From an uncultured Ilumatobacter sp. (GTDB taxonomy: Bacteria; Actinomycetota; Acidimicrobiia; Acidimicrobiales; Ilumatobacteraceae): 51,033 nucleotides of DNA. Shown piece by piece: positions 32,653-42,202 of the stretch; within the stretch, counting starts at the first letter, position 1; every line of letters begins with the position of its first letter. Where the stretch lies: positions 1 through 51,033 of the forward strand of contig CALFRK010000090.1 of assembly GCA_937919625.1 (NCBI GenBank), written 5' to 3'. Under the pieces are notes generated by a model. That model was given only the letters and a program-made list of their open reading frames with translations. It ran no database searches and was not told the origin of the DNA. Both the position numbers and the translations under genes were made by a program.

Positions 32653-34637
32653 GTTGATTCCTCTCGAGTTGGGACGGTAGCGCCGATCGGCAAGATGACG
32701 GTAGCAACGGTCTGGCCGTCACCTGAGGCAAGGTCGATGGTGCCGTTGTGGCTCTCGACGATTTGACGGCAGACCGACAGACCGAGCCCGACTCCGAAGC
32801 TGACACGCCCATGTTTCGTCGTGAAATGTGGCGTGAACAGGTGATCGGCGACGTCCGGATCGATTCCTGGCCCGTCGTCACAGATGCGGACACGAACGTG
32901 GCTCGGATCGGGGGCGTCGACGAACACACCGAGGTGGGCACCCGGCCCGGCGGCCTCGAGGGCATTCGACACCAGATTCGTCCAGAGCTGCTGAAGCTGC
33001 CCTGGGCGAACCCAGGCATGTGGCACCGGTTGATAGTCGCGTTCGACGGTGGCAACCGCGAGCCGATGACCGAGCAGTCGTAGTGCGTCGTCAACAGTGT
33101 CGGTGACGTCTATCCCGGCGATCGTCGGGCTGTCCTCGCCGCCACGCAGGTACGACCTGAGACTCGAGACCAGATCGGACACGCGCGCCGATGCAGTGGC
33201 GATATTGCGCAGCTCCGAGCCGAGTTGATGGGCGGCGGCGAGACGATCGATCGACGCCGGCGACTCGGCGAGCTCAGCGGCCCGGTCAGGGTCGGTTACG
33301 CCCGCCGCGACAAGCCGCTCGGCGATCGACCGATCTCCCAGTCGTTTGGTGATGGCGTGGCGCGCTGACCGAAGATCGGCCGATCGAACCGGACTGGCGT
33401 GGCGCGCGCGCTCGACGTGCTCGGCGGCAGCATCGCCGGCGAGCAGTTCGTCGACATCGGTCGCGACATGTTCGGCGGCACGGGTCAGAGCAGCCACAGG
33501 ATTGTTGAGTTCGTGGGCGATTCCGGCCGCCAGCTCGCCCAACGTCGCCATCCGAGCCTGCTGGATCAGAGTGGTCTGCGCTTGTTCGAGCGCAGCCAAC
33601 GCCTCGGCCAGCTGATCACGCTCGTCGGCGAGGTTGGCATTGAGAACATCGATCCGGACCTGCAAGTCATCTGCGTCGCGAAGCCGGTTGGCGAGTGCAT
33701 TCACGAGCGTGCGAGTCAGCAGCGGTCCGACGTCAGACTCGGCGGCGATCGCTTGCGCCAGTTGGCCGAGTGTGATCGGCAGAGCGCGCACCTCGGTGAC
33801 CGCCCTGACTTCGAGAAAGGCTCGGCGCTGGCTGGCGAGCGACAACAACCCAATGATCGGGCCGGTGCCCTCGCGATGAACCGTTCGCTCTCCTGCCTCG
33901 GTGCGGCGCCGCAGTTCGACCTCACCGTCGAGGATCACATAGATGCCGCCGACATCAGCGCCTTGTTCGAGCAAGATCGAGCCGGGGCTGACGCGCAGGC
34001 GCGGCGGGTGACCGAGCGCCTGATCCAACGCTGTGACCAAACGTGAGACGACCTCCGCGTCATCGATCTGTGGTTCGAGCAACACGTGACGCGCATCGTC
34101 GCCGGAATGATGCGGAGCATGCCTGCGCTGATCGATCCGAAGTTGCGCCCGCCCACGGTCGTCAGCCTGGATCAGATCGCCGTAGATGTCGAGCCGGTCG
34201 GGGTCGTACGCAACGTGATATGTCGAGAGTTGGGCCCGCAGCTGTTCGCTTAACGCAAACGTCGACCAAGGCCGCGTGAGCATGCCGTGGATTGCGCCGC
34301 GTGACAGCGCGGCGTCGACATTGCTGAGCGAGGTCGCCTTCGTCATGAGTACCCGACGTGTTCGTCGGAGCAACTGATCGTCGTGCATAGCGAGTGCCAG
34401 TTCGGCCCCGCTCATGCCTGGCAGGGTGCGCTCGATAAAGGCAACTGGCAAACTGCTGCCGGCAGTCACCAGCTGGCGGGCGGCCTGCAAACCGTCTTCG
34501 CCTGACGCCACGGCGATGATCTCCGCCGACGATCCGATCAGGTCGACAAGATCGTTCGCCAGTGTCAGCCGCAGTTGATCATCGCCCTCGACGATCAGCA
34601 CACGAGGGCGATGATCATCGACTGTTGGATCGCTCAT
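32649..34637 (-). CDS. Hybrid sensor histidine kinase with pseudo-receiver and cyclic-nucleotide-binding domains
   Basis: 662-aa cytoplasmic kinase with no membrane segment. Domains: an N-terminal receiver-like domain (about 10-135), a CRP-type cyclic-nucleotide-binding domain (about 212-310), a coiled coil (about 320-360), HisKA with phospho-His375 in GIAHELNNPVAAL, and an HATPase domain with NLVSNALEAA, DDGPGID and GVGLGLSVCRQIV. In the receiver the phosphoacceptor Asp is Glu69 (FIERTLPG) and the conserved Lys is Arg (LTRPW), so it should not accept phosphate normally. The architecture resembles kinases that respond to CRP-like input. The gene lies 10 bases after the transporter gene. Confidence 0.88.
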   Translation of the reverse strand: MSDPTVDDHRPRVLIVEGDDQLRLTLANDLVDLIGSSAEIIAVASGEDGLQAARQLVTAGSSLPVAFIERTLPGMSGAELALAMHDDQLLRRTRRVLMTKATSLSNVDAALSRGAIHGMLTRPWSTFALSEQLRAQLSTYHVAYDPDRLDIYGDLIQADDRGRAQLRIDQRRHAPHHSGDDARHVLLEPQIDDAEVVSRLVTALDQALGHPPRLRVSPGSILLEQGADVGGIYVILDGEVELRRRTEAGERTVHREGTGPIIGLLSLASQRRAFLEVRAVTEVRALPITLGQLAQAIAAESDVGPLLTRTLVNALANRLRDADDLQVRIDVLNANLADERDQLAEALAALEQAQTTLIQQARMATLGELAAGIAHELNNPVAALTRAAEHVATDVDELLAGDAAAEHVERARHASPVRSADLRSARHAITKRLGDRSIAERLVAAGVTDPDRAAELAESPASIDRLAAAHQLGSELRNIATASARVSDLVSSLRSYLRGGEDSPTIAGIDVTDTVDDALRLLGHRLAVATVERDYQPVPHAWVRPGQLQQLWTNLVSNALEAAGPGAHLGVFVDAPDPSHVRVRICDDGPGIDPDVADHLFTPHFTTKHGRVSFGVGLGLSVCRQIVESHNGTIDLASGDGQTVATVILPIGATVPTREEST

Positions 34638-34647
34638 CGCAAGTGCC

Positions 34648-36099
34648 TCATGGTAGAAGTCCGAGTGCATCCCAGACGGGCGGGGCGACAAATGCCACCA
34701 ACACCAGACCGAGCGCACCGAGCACGAGACCGGTGCGGGCAAGGTCTCGTGTGGCGACATCGCCCGTCGCGAAGGCGATCGCGTTCGGCGGTGTACTCAC
34801 TGGCAACGACATCGCCAGTGAACAGGCAACGGCGATCACGACGGCAGCCATCGCCGGATCGAGATCGATCGTCGAGGCGGTTGCCAAACTGACCCCGATC
34901 GGAATCAATAGGTTGGCCGCCGCCGAATGCGAGATCACCGTGCTCAGCGCCAGCGAGAAAAGCACCAAGCCGAACAGCAGGCCAATCCGCGGCAAACTCG
35001 ACCAATCGACGAGGCCTACCATCCAGACATCGAGTCCGGCAGCCGAGACGCCCGTACCCAACGCGATGCCCCCGCCGACCAACCACAGTACGTGCCAGTT
35101 GATGTTTCGAAGATCGTCTGAATCCATCACCCCGAAAGTGAGCAGAACTACGACCGGAACAAAGCCGACGATCGTCGAGGGCACACCATGGATCGGCTCG
35201 GTCATCCAAAGCGACACGGTGACAGTGAACGTTGCGTACAAGACGATTGCTGGTCGAGACCGATCGAAGGCACCGCCAATCTGCACGTCGACCTGATCCG
35301 CTTCGGCGGGGTACCAGCGCACGATCAGGACCCAAGCGACCAACAAGACCACGATCACAATCGGGACCGCCAACGCCATCCAGGTCAGAAAGTCGATCCT
35401 GATGCCCTCGTCGGCAAGCCGCCCGAGGGCGATCGCGTTGGGAGGTGTGCCGACCGGTGTGCCGAGCCCGCCGATATTGGCAGCGACCGGAATCGACAGC
35501 GCCAAGCCGGTCCGGAGTGGATCGGACGCACTTAGCGAGGCCGAAACCGGAAGTACGACGGCCATCATCGCAGCGGTCGTCGCGGTGTTCGACATAAACA
35601 TCGACAGCAGCGCTGTGATCGCCATCAACCCACCGAGGATCGCTGCGGGCGAACGGCCGAACGGCCTCAGCATCACCCCGGCAAGGTTGCGGTCGAGCCG
35701 ATACTTGGCTGCTGCGTCGGCTAGAAAGAATCCGCCCAGAAACAGCATCAAGACCGGGTGGGCAAGAGCCCCATAGAACGATGCGTACTTGGGCGCATCA
35801 AATCCGTCCGAGAGATGCACGATCGCCTCATCCGACACCAGCACGATCTCGGCCAGGATGATCAAGACGGCCGTGGCGTAGAGCGGGATCGCCTCGGTCA
35901 CCCACAACACCACGGCGGCGCCGAAGATCGCCAGCATTCGGCGCCCCTCGATCGACAGATCGCCGATCGGGAAAACGAGCGGAATGATCGCCCATACGAT
36001 CGCCAGAGTCACGCCGATAGTCCCCTTGTGGCGAGTCAACATCCAACCTCCCTCGCGACCGGAGTTCGTGGTAGGCGACATATTTGCGAGGGTACTCAT
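34648..36099 (-). CDS. SLC13/DASS-family anion transporter
   Basis: 483-aa polytopic protein with about 11-12 hydrophobic segments. It is a Na+-coupled dicarboxylate/sulfate-type carrier of the DASS family: the first repeat has LFLGGFFLADAAAKYRLDRNLA and SMFMSNTATTAAMM, and the second repeat has SHSAAANLLIPIGVS and SLPVSTPPNAIAF. The substrate cannot be read. It starts the transporter-kinase-regulator unit on the minus strand and is divergent from the M14 peptidase, so both may share control. A shorter form starting at 36042 is possible. Confidence 0.88.
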   Translation of the reverse strand: MSTLANMSPTTNSGREGGWMLTRHKGTIGVTLAIVWAIIPLVFPIGDLSIEGRRMLAIFGAAVVLWVTEAIPLYATAVLIILAEIVLVSDEAIVHLSDGFDAPKYASFYGALAHPVLMLFLGGFFLADAAAKYRLDRNLAGVMLRPFGRSPAAILGGLMAITALLSMFMSNTATTAAMMAVVLPVSASLSASDPLRTGLALSIPVAANIGGLGTPVGTPPNAIALGRLADEGIRIDFLTWMALAVPIVIVVLLVAWVLIVRWYPAEADQVDVQIGGAFDRSRPAIVLYATFTVTVSLWMTEPIHGVPSTIVGFVPVVVLLTFGVMDSDDLRNINWHVLWLVGGGIALGTGVSAAGLDVWMVGLVDWSSLPRIGLLFGLVLFSLALSTVISHSAAANLLIPIGVSLATASTIDLDPAMAAVVIAVACSLAMSLPVSTPPNAIAFATGDVATRDLARTGLVLGALGLVLVAFVAPPVWDALGLLP

Positions 36100-36148
36100 G
36101 GCTGCCGCCGACCGGGCTGGTTTACAACCGAGGTTCTAGTCTGTGGAC

Positions 36149-37843
36149 ATGGCTGAGATTCGATTTGACCGCGCCCCTCGATTTGTCGAGATGACCGAGT
36201 GGTTGCAGCAACTGGCCTCCGACTATCCGTCGCTCGTCACGCTCGAGGTGTTGGGCACGTCGTACGAGGGCCGCGAACTGTGGATCGCGACGGTCACCAA
36301 CACAGCGACCGGTCCTCATCATGAGAAGCCGGCCGTCTGGCTTGACGGAAACATCCATGCGACCGAAACGACGGCTTCGGTGGCGCTGATCCACCTGCTA
36401 CATCGACTGTGCACGGCTTACGGCGGCGACGAGAAGGTAACCCGCGCACTCGATTCGCGCACGTTCTACATCGTCCCGCGGGTCAACCCCGATGGCGCCG
36501 AGTTGGCACTTGGCGAGGTGCCGTTCATGGTTCGTTCGACAGTCCGCGAATGGCCGCGGGCCGACCAGGCTGACGGACTGATCGTGAGCGACGTCGACCA
36601 CGACGGCAGGATCCTGCAGATGCGCACGGGCGACGACAACGGCACCTGGAAGGCGTCGTCGGCCGACCCCCGCCTGCTGGTGCCACGCGAGCCCGACGAG
36701 GATGGCGCCGGTCCTTACTACCGGGTCTTCCGCGAGGGGCGCGTTCAGAACTATGACGGCGTCAACGTACCCGTCGCACCCCCGGTCGCCGGCATCGACG
36801 CCAACCGCAACTTCCCGTACGACTGGGAACGTTTCCCCGGTGCGGCGCCAACGGGTGCCGGAGATCACCCGATCAGCGAACCGGAAGTTCGGGCCGTCGT
36901 CGAGGGTGTCATTGCTCGCCCCAATATCACCGCCTACTTCGCCTATCACACGTTCTCTGGCGTGCACCTGCGGCCGTACGGCAACAAGTCACAAGACGCG
37001 TACCCCAGCATCGATCTGTGGACCTTCAAGGATCTCGGCGAGCGCTACACGGCGTTCACCGGTTACCCGTCGATCTCGATCCTCGAAGACTTCCGGTACG
37101 ACCCCAAGTCGACAATCGGCGGCAGCGGCAGCGACTGGGCCTACGACCAAGTCGGCGTGATCTCGTGGACGACCGAGTTCTGGAACCCCATGAAGGCAGC
37201 AGGTATCGAGAACTCGCATCCGATCGAGTGGTTCCGCAAGCACCCACTCGACGACGAGTTTAAACTGCTGGCGTGGGTCGACGAAAACGTCACCGATGGT
37301 TTCGTCGACTGGTACGAGTTCGACCATCCCGAACTGGGCAAGGTTGAGCTGGGCGGCTGGAACAGCTCGGCTGTGTTCCGCAATCCACCTGGACACCTGC
37401 TCGAAGCCGAGGTCGCCCCACATACCGAGCTGGCGATCTTCCAAGCGCTGACAGCGCCTGAACTGCGGTTGCGCGAGACACTGGTCGAGCCAGCGGGCGA
37501 TGGGGTATGGCGAGTTCGCGTGGTGGTCGAAAACGCCGGCTGGCTGCCGACAAACGTCACACAACTCGCTCTCGAACGCCGGTCTGTACTGCCGCTACGG
37601 GCTGACATCGAGCTTCCCGAGGGTGCCTCGTTGGTGACCGGCGTGCCGAAACAGGATCTCGGTCAGCTCGGTGGCCGTGCTCTCAAGACCAGTGGGATCG
37701 GCATGTTCGCGTTCGGTACCGACGACACCAGCGATCGCGCCGCCGCTGAGTGGATCATCGAGGCCCCGCCCGGCACCGACTGCAAGGTCGCGATCCGCCA
37801 CGACCGAGCCGGCATCGTCCGCACCACGGTCACGCTTGCCTGA
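36149..37843 (+). CDS. M14-family zinc carboxypeptidase
   Basis: 564-aa metallopeptidase without a recognisable signal peptide. Zinc ligands His70 and Glu73 are in LDGNIHATET, a further His in AYHTFSGVHLRPYG, and the catalytic Glu in ISWTTEFWNP. The core (about residues 10-350) is followed by a C-terminal beta-rich part of about 150 residues (from LRLRETLVEPAGDG). Starts MAEIRFDRAPRFVEM with ATG at 36149; a GTG two codons earlier is equally open. It probably trims C-terminal amino acids of peptides, possibly linked to the neighbouring transporter. Confidence 0.86.
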   Translation: MAEIRFDRAPRFVEMTEWLQQLASDYPSLVTLEVLGTSYEGRELWIATVTNTATGPHHEKPAVWLDGNIHATETTASVALIHLLHRLCTAYGGDEKVTRALDSRTFYIVPRVNPDGAELALGEVPFMVRSTVREWPRADQADGLIVSDVDHDGRILQMRTGDDNGTWKASSADPRLLVPREPDEDGAGPYYRVFREGRVQNYDGVNVPVAPPVAGIDANRNFPYDWERFPGAAPTGAGDHPISEPEVRAVVEGVIARPNITAYFAYHTFSGVHLRPYGNKSQDAYPSIDLWTFKDLGERYTAFTGYPSISILEDFRYDPKSTIGGSGSDWAYDQVGVISWTTEFWNPMKAAGIENSHPIEWFRKHPLDDEFKLLAWVDENVTDGFVDWYEFDHPELGKVELGGWNSSAVFRNPPGHLLEAEVAPHTELAIFQALTAPELRLRETLVEPAGDGVWRVRVVVENAGWLPTNVTQLALERRSVLPLRADIELPEGASLVTGVPKQDLGQLGGRALKTSGIGMFAFGTDDTSDRAAAEWIIEAPPGTDCKVAIRHDRAGIVRTTVTLA

Positions 37844-37941
37844 TGGCTGGGCTCGGATATGGCTCCGAACAGATCGCGGCAGTGTCAGACCAGATTATGT
37901 TCCGTCCGCACTTTTGAAGTAGCACAGCGGTCCAGTTCGGT

Positions 37942-39615
37942 TCAGACGGCTTCGACCTTGAACTCGACGCGGTGGTAGCCCTGAGCGCCGTCGGGGCCGA
38001 CACCCTTGGGTTCTTCGGGCTGGGGGACGCCGGCACCGTCATAAGCGCGGGCCCGCACGCTGTGTTTACCTGGCGTCGCCTTGTCCCACTGATAACGCCA
38101 TTGGCGCCAGGTGTCATCACTGGCAACACCCGCCACCTCGCACTCGCGCCACTCGCCATCGTCGATCGAGACCTCGACCTTGGAGATACCACGGTGCACG
38201 GCCCACGCCAACCCTGCGATGTCGACCACGCCGTCGGCATTGTCGCTGTAGCCACGTCCACCCTTCGGGCGATCGATGCGGGCCATGGTCTTGATCGGGC
38301 CTTCTTTCGACCAATTGCGCTTGATCCAGTACCCGTCGAAATCTTCCCAGCGAGTCAGCTCGATCTCGGTGACCCACTTGGTCGCTGACACGTAGCCGTA
38401 TAGGCCGGGAACCACCATCCGAACCGGGTATCCGTGCTCGGCCGGCAGCGGCTCGCCGTTCATGGCGATCGCCAGCATCGCATCGCGCCCATCCATGATC
38501 GCCGACGTTGGCGACCCACAGTTCCAGCCGTCGATCGAGCGACTGACGACCTGGGTCGCCCCGGGCTGCACGCCTGCCTCGTCGAGGAGATCCTTGAGGC
38601 GCACACCCTGCCACTTGGCGTTGCCGACCAGATCTCCACCGATTTGGTTCGACACGCACGAAAGCGTGATGTAGCGCTCGATCATGTCACGTTCGAGCAG
38701 GTCGGCAAAGGTGAACTCGAGCTCGCGGTCGACCATGCCGTAAACGCGCAGCTTCCACGAGTCCTTCGGCACCTGGGGCACCACCAGCGCCGTGTCGATC
38801 CGATAAAACTCGTCGTTTGGAACGACCCATCGCTCGACCCCGGCAATCCCGAAGTCCATCATTGCCGCCGGAGTTGACTGCGTACCAGAATCGACAGCCA
38901 GATCGGGCAAGGAAACCACAGGCGCCAAGGTGTCGACGGGCGGTGGGAGCTCAAGGGCGGCACGTTCGCCGCCGACATCGAAGCGCCCCTTCAGTATCCG
39001 GCCGATACCACCAGCCATCACCGATACCAGGCCGACGGTGCTGGCCCCGTGTAGGAAGTTGCGGCGCTGTAAAGGCATAGTGAACAACGAGCCAACGGTG
39101 GGTGCCGCAACCGACTCGTCTGTTTGACGTACGACAGGATCTGTCGTCTCGCCGTCGATCGGTCGCGCCGCCCAGACATCGCGTGGCGAGAGCCACCAGA
39201 TCACCAGTATCGAAACCAAAGTCCCGACGATCGGCGGAAGCATCTTGCCGAACGTCGGTGCCGGCCGCATCTGCACAGCGAATACACCGATCAAACCGAC
39301 CACAGCAGTCACCGCGTAAGCAGAGGCACGATTGCCCTTGACGGCGAGGGTGCCGACGATCGACCCGACCACAGCAAGCGACAACAAGGTGCCCATAATC
39401 AGCACAGCCTTGTCAGCGGTGCCGAACCACTCGATAGCCAAGTCCTTGACGGCGGGCGGCACGATGTCGATCACTTCCTGGCCGACAGGCACCACGGGCG
39501 AGTTGGCGCCGCGCACCAAACCGACGATCAACTCGGCAGCGGCAAGCCCGGCGAATGTCGACAGCAGGCCGATCGCCACGCCGTGCATGCGTGAGCCGTA
39601 GAGTTTGTTCGTCAT
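37942..39615 (-). CDS. Membrane-anchored sulfite oxidase-family molybdopterin oxidoreductase
   Basis: 557-aa protein. The first 150 residues hold four or five membrane helices, followed by a twin-arginine-like motif (QRRNFLHGASTVGLVS, about residues 183-200). The catalytic domain includes LSCVSNQIGGDLVGNAKWQGVRL, where the Cys should bind molybdenum, and a C-terminal dimerisation domain with GISKVEVSIDDGEWRECEVA and HSVRARAYDGAG. Sulfite oxidation or another reaction on small sulfur or nitrogen compounds is possible. The start overlaps that of the divergent LOG gene; a later start at 39588 would avoid this. Confidence 0.87.
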   Translation of the reverse strand: MTNKLYGSRMHGVAIGLLSTFAGLAAAELIVGLVRGANSPVVPVGQEVIDIVPPAVKDLAIEWFGTADKAVLIMGTLLSLAVVGSIVGTLAVKGNRASAYAVTAVVGLIGVFAVQMRPAPTFGKMLPPIVGTLVSILVIWWLSPRDVWAARPIDGETTDPVVRQTDESVAAPTVGSLFTMPLQRRNFLHGASTVGLVSVMAGGIGRILKGRFDVGGERAALELPPPVDTLAPVVSLPDLAVDSGTQSTPAAMMDFGIAGVERWVVPNDEFYRIDTALVVPQVPKDSWKLRVYGMVDRELEFTFADLLERDMIERYITLSCVSNQIGGDLVGNAKWQGVRLKDLLDEAGVQPGATQVVSRSIDGWNCGSPTSAIMDGRDAMLAIAMNGEPLPAEHGYPVRMVVPGLYGYVSATKWVTEIELTRWEDFDGYWIKRNWSKEGPIKTMARIDRPKGGRGYSDNADGVVDIAGLAWAVHRGISKVEVSIDDGEWRECEVAGVASDDTWRQWRYQWDKATPGKHSVRARAYDGAGVPQPEEPKGVGPDGAQGYHRVEFKVEAV

Positions 39616-40636
39616 GAATGCAAGTCTGCCCAATATTGGCGAGCAACGCATCGCAGAACTGCTCCGCGACCTCGGAGTTTCGAAGGACTTTCGAATCTCG
39701 GAAGCATTCGTTTCTGAAGTGCTGGGTTTGATCACCGACGAACCGCACCCGCTCGACCTCAAGATCGCCAGCGCGGCTGTCACCGAGATGCGCGATGCGT
39801 TCGCGATGTTCGCCCCATACAGGGGCATTCCAAAGGTCTCGATTTTCGGATCCGCACGCACCAAACCCGACGATCCGCTCTACGCCCAAACCCGACGCGT
39901 CGCACGGCAACTGGCTGACGCCGGTTGGATGGTCGTCACCGGTGCCGGGCCGGGAATTATGGAAGCAGGAATGGAGGGTGCCGGCGTCGAGCGCAGCATC
40001 GGTGTATCAATCCGACTTCCGTTCGAGGCGGGCGCCAACTCGATCATCGCCGACGACAACAAGCATGTCAGCATGAAGTACTTCTTCACGCGCAAGCTGA
40101 TGTTGGTCAAAGAGAGCGCCGCCTTCATCTGCCTGCCAGGAGGGTTCGGCACACTTGACGAGACATTCGAGTTGCTGACGCTGACCCAGACTGGCAAGGG
40201 CATCCCGGTTCCGATCGTGTTTCTCGACACTCCCGGCGACATGTACTGGGAGGGAGTACACGATTTTGTGCAGCAGCACCTGGTACGCCGCGGGCTCGTG
40301 TCCGGCACCGATACGGCGCTGTATCGGATCACCGATTCGTCTGACGATGCGGTGCAAGAGATCACCCGGTTCTACGCCAACTATCACAGCGTTCGCAGCG
40401 TCGGCAACGACCTGATCATCCGTTTACGCCAGGCACCGACCGACGAGCAGCTGTCAGAGCTGAACAATCGATTCGCCCATCTGGTGAAGTCAGGCGACAT
40501 CCACCGAACCGAGCCATATTCGATCGAACGTCGCCACGAGGATCATCTCGAACTCGACCGGATTGCGCTCGAGTTCGACCGCCATGGCTACGCCGAACTG
40601 CGTGCCATGATCGACGTTCTCAACACCTACGTATAG
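39614..40636 (+). CDS. LOG-family protein (Rossmann-fold nucleotide-binding)
   Basis: 340-aa protein with a core LOG domain (about residues 75-255): VSIFGSARTKPDDPLYAQ, VVTGAGPGIMEAGMEGA and the signature PGGFGTLDETFELLTLTQTGK. Such proteins are nucleotide or cytokinin riboside 5'-monophosphate phosphoribohydrolases. An N-terminal helical part of about 70 residues and a C-terminal part of about 85 residues extend it. It may be closer to the nucleotide-salvage PpnN type than to plant LOG. The ATG at 39614-39616 shares bases with the start of the divergent oxidoreductase. Confidence 0.87.
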   Translation: MNASLPNIGEQRIAELLRDLGVSKDFRISEAFVSEVLGLITDEPHPLDLKIASAAVTEMRDAFAMFAPYRGIPKVSIFGSARTKPDDPLYAQTRRVARQLADAGWMVVTGAGPGIMEAGMEGAGVERSIGVSIRLPFEAGANSIIADDNKHVSMKYFFTRKLMLVKESAAFICLPGGFGTLDETFELLTLTQTGKGIPVPIVFLDTPGDMYWEGVHDFVQQHLVRRGLVSGTDTALYRITDSSDDAVQEITRFYANYHSVRSVGNDLIIRLRQAPTDEQLSELNNRFAHLVKSGDIHRTEPYSIERRHEDHLELDRIALEFDRHGYAELRAMIDVLNTYV

Positions 40637-40645
40637 CGAAACGGC

Positions 40646-40685
40646 GCGACGAACCTCAGTGGAGAGGTCGCACCGCCCCCTTTTT
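40646..40685 (+). terminator. Probable terminator after the LOG gene
   Basis: GCGAC/GTCGC arms with further partial pairing (ACCTC with GAGAGGT) are followed by a C-run and TTTTT, starting 10 bases after the stop. Confidence 0.5.
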
Positions 40686-40752
40686 CGCACACCTATTCCG
40701 AGTTTCGATCGGCCGCAGCTGGCCTCTTGGCCACGCTCCGGGCATCTTGCAG

Positions 40753-40944
40753 TTATTGGTCGAGGACTCTCAGGATGTGGGCCGCCTTTTCGGCCGCCCG
40801 TCTGGCCTTGGTGAGCTCTTTGTCGGTCTGGGGGCGTTGGGTTGCCCCGTCGGCGACCGCTTCACGGAGCTTGCTCAAGGCCAGTTCGTCGAGATCTTCG
40901 ACAATCGATTCGAGTCGATCGGCGAGCGAGCCGAATTCGCTCAT
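40753..40944 (-). CDS. Small acidic helical protein downstream of glcF
   Basis: Unrecognised 63-aa protein, MSEFGSLADRLESIVEDLDELALSKLREAV..., ending AAEKAAHILRVLDQ; it looks mostly alpha-helical and acidic. Its ATG overlaps the glcF stop as ATGA, which supports reality and translational coupling. A role as a small partner of the glycolate oxidase is a guess. Confidence 0.6.
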   Translation of the reverse strand: MSEFGSLADRLESIVEDLDELALSKLREAVADGATQRPQTDKELTKARRAAEKAAHILRVLDQ

Positions 40945-42107
40945 GTCAACGCCTCGGCAAGCAGGTCGATCGGGTGTCGCACAACGATGCCACGGTCGTC
41001 GAGCATCTGTTGAAGGTGCATGCTGCACCCGGGATTGGCGCTGGCCAACGTCGTTGCCCCGCTGCGCTCGATCGCCCGATCGATAGCCATCATCTTGCGA
41101 TCGCGGATCTGGCCGGCAAGCTTCGGTTCGAGCGCCGAATAGGCGCCGCCGGCGCCACAACACAGACCCTCGTCATCGAGCTCGACCACATCAGCGAATC
41201 GACTGATCACCGACCGAACGGGTTGGTGGGCACGCTGCACGTGGCGCAGGTGGCATGGGTCCTGGACGATCACCGAATCCGAACGTCGGCTCAGCTTTGG
41301 CAGATCGTCGAGTCGCCCGGCGATCCATTCGTGCACGTCGAACACCCGCTCAGAGAAGCGACGCGCCTCGACCGTGCCGACCATGTGGCCGTACTCTTTC
41401 ATGGCCGCACCGCAACCAGCGGAGTTAACCAAAATTGGAGCCTCACCAGGCATTGAGGCAATCGTCGCCACCGCCAGTTTCACCGTTTCGTCGTGCAAGC
41501 CGGCGTGGGCGTGCAGGGCACCACAACAGCCGCCGCCTGCGCCCGGCACCGAGTACCTGACGCCGAGAGCGTCGAGCACCTTTGCCGTCGAGCGATGCGT
41601 ATCGCGCAGCCAAGCATCCATCACACAACCGGTGAAGAGCCAAGCGTCCTCACCCGTGGCCTTTACCGCTGCCCCCCGGCGAACCGGCAAACGCCCGAGC
41701 CCAAGTCGTTTCGGCACGAGTCGAGCCCGCTGAGCAACGGCGAGCGCCGTCGATCCGACCAGCAGCATTCGGTGGCGAGGCAGCATAGAGAAGACGACCC
41801 TCTGCCAACGAGGGGTGATCTTTCTTTGGGCTGCGAGCTGGACGCGGGTGCCCTCGATCAGGTTGCCATACTGCACGCCACTTGGGCATGCCGGCTCACA
41901 ACCGCGACATTGAACGCAGGTCGACATGAAGTTGACGAAGTCGTCGTCGATTGGCGCGCCGCGGAGTTGCACGGCCCGCATCGCTTCGATGCGGCCACGA
42001 GGCGAGAGCGCCTCTTGCCCTGTCACCCGATATGTCGGGCAGTGCGGAAGGCACAGTCCGCAGGCGACACAAGTGTTCAGTTGTTCAGCGTCGAGGTGAA
42101 GCGTCAT
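40941..42107 (-). CDS. glcF: Glycolate oxidase iron-sulfur subunit
   Basis: Transfers electrons from the flavin subunit of glycolate (or D-lactate) oxidase. The first 80 residues hold two [4Fe-4S] motifs, CVACGLCLPHCP and CVQCRGCEPACP, followed by two CCG domains (GGGCCGALHAHAG and EGLCCGAGGAYSAL). From the ATG at 42107 it is 388 aa; four more residues are possible. Its usual partners glcD and glcE lie about 3.5 kb away, across two other genes. A coupled 63-aa gene follows. Confidence 0.9.
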   Translation of the reverse strand: MTLHLDAEQLNTCVACGLCLPHCPTYRVTGQEALSPRGRIEAMRAVQLRGAPIDDDFVNFMSTCVQCRGCEPACPSGVQYGNLIEGTRVQLAAQRKITPRWQRVVFSMLPRHRMLLVGSTALAVAQRARLVPKRLGLGRLPVRRGAAVKATGEDAWLFTGCVMDAWLRDTHRSTAKVLDALGVRYSVPGAGGGCCGALHAHAGLHDETVKLAVATIASMPGEAPILVNSAGCGAAMKEYGHMVGTVEARRFSERVFDVHEWIAGRLDDLPKLSRRSDSVIVQDPCHLRHVQRAHQPVRSVISRFADVVELDDEGLCCGAGGAYSALEPKLAGQIRDRKMMAIDRAIERSGATTLASANPGCSMHLQQMLDDRGIVVRHPIDLLAEALT

Positions 42108-42202
42108 GTGGCCCCTCATGGTAGAGCGTCACCACACCGAGCGGCGCTGTTCGGAGTGCGCCTGACACACTCCGGACGCTGACTCGGTCGTAGCCTTATG
42201 TC

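Noticed and set aside
40637-40752. A tRNA gene in the largest gene-free stretch outside the insertion element
   Set aside because: No cloverleaf or T-loop consensus could be found; the stretch holds a terminator and nothing else recognised.
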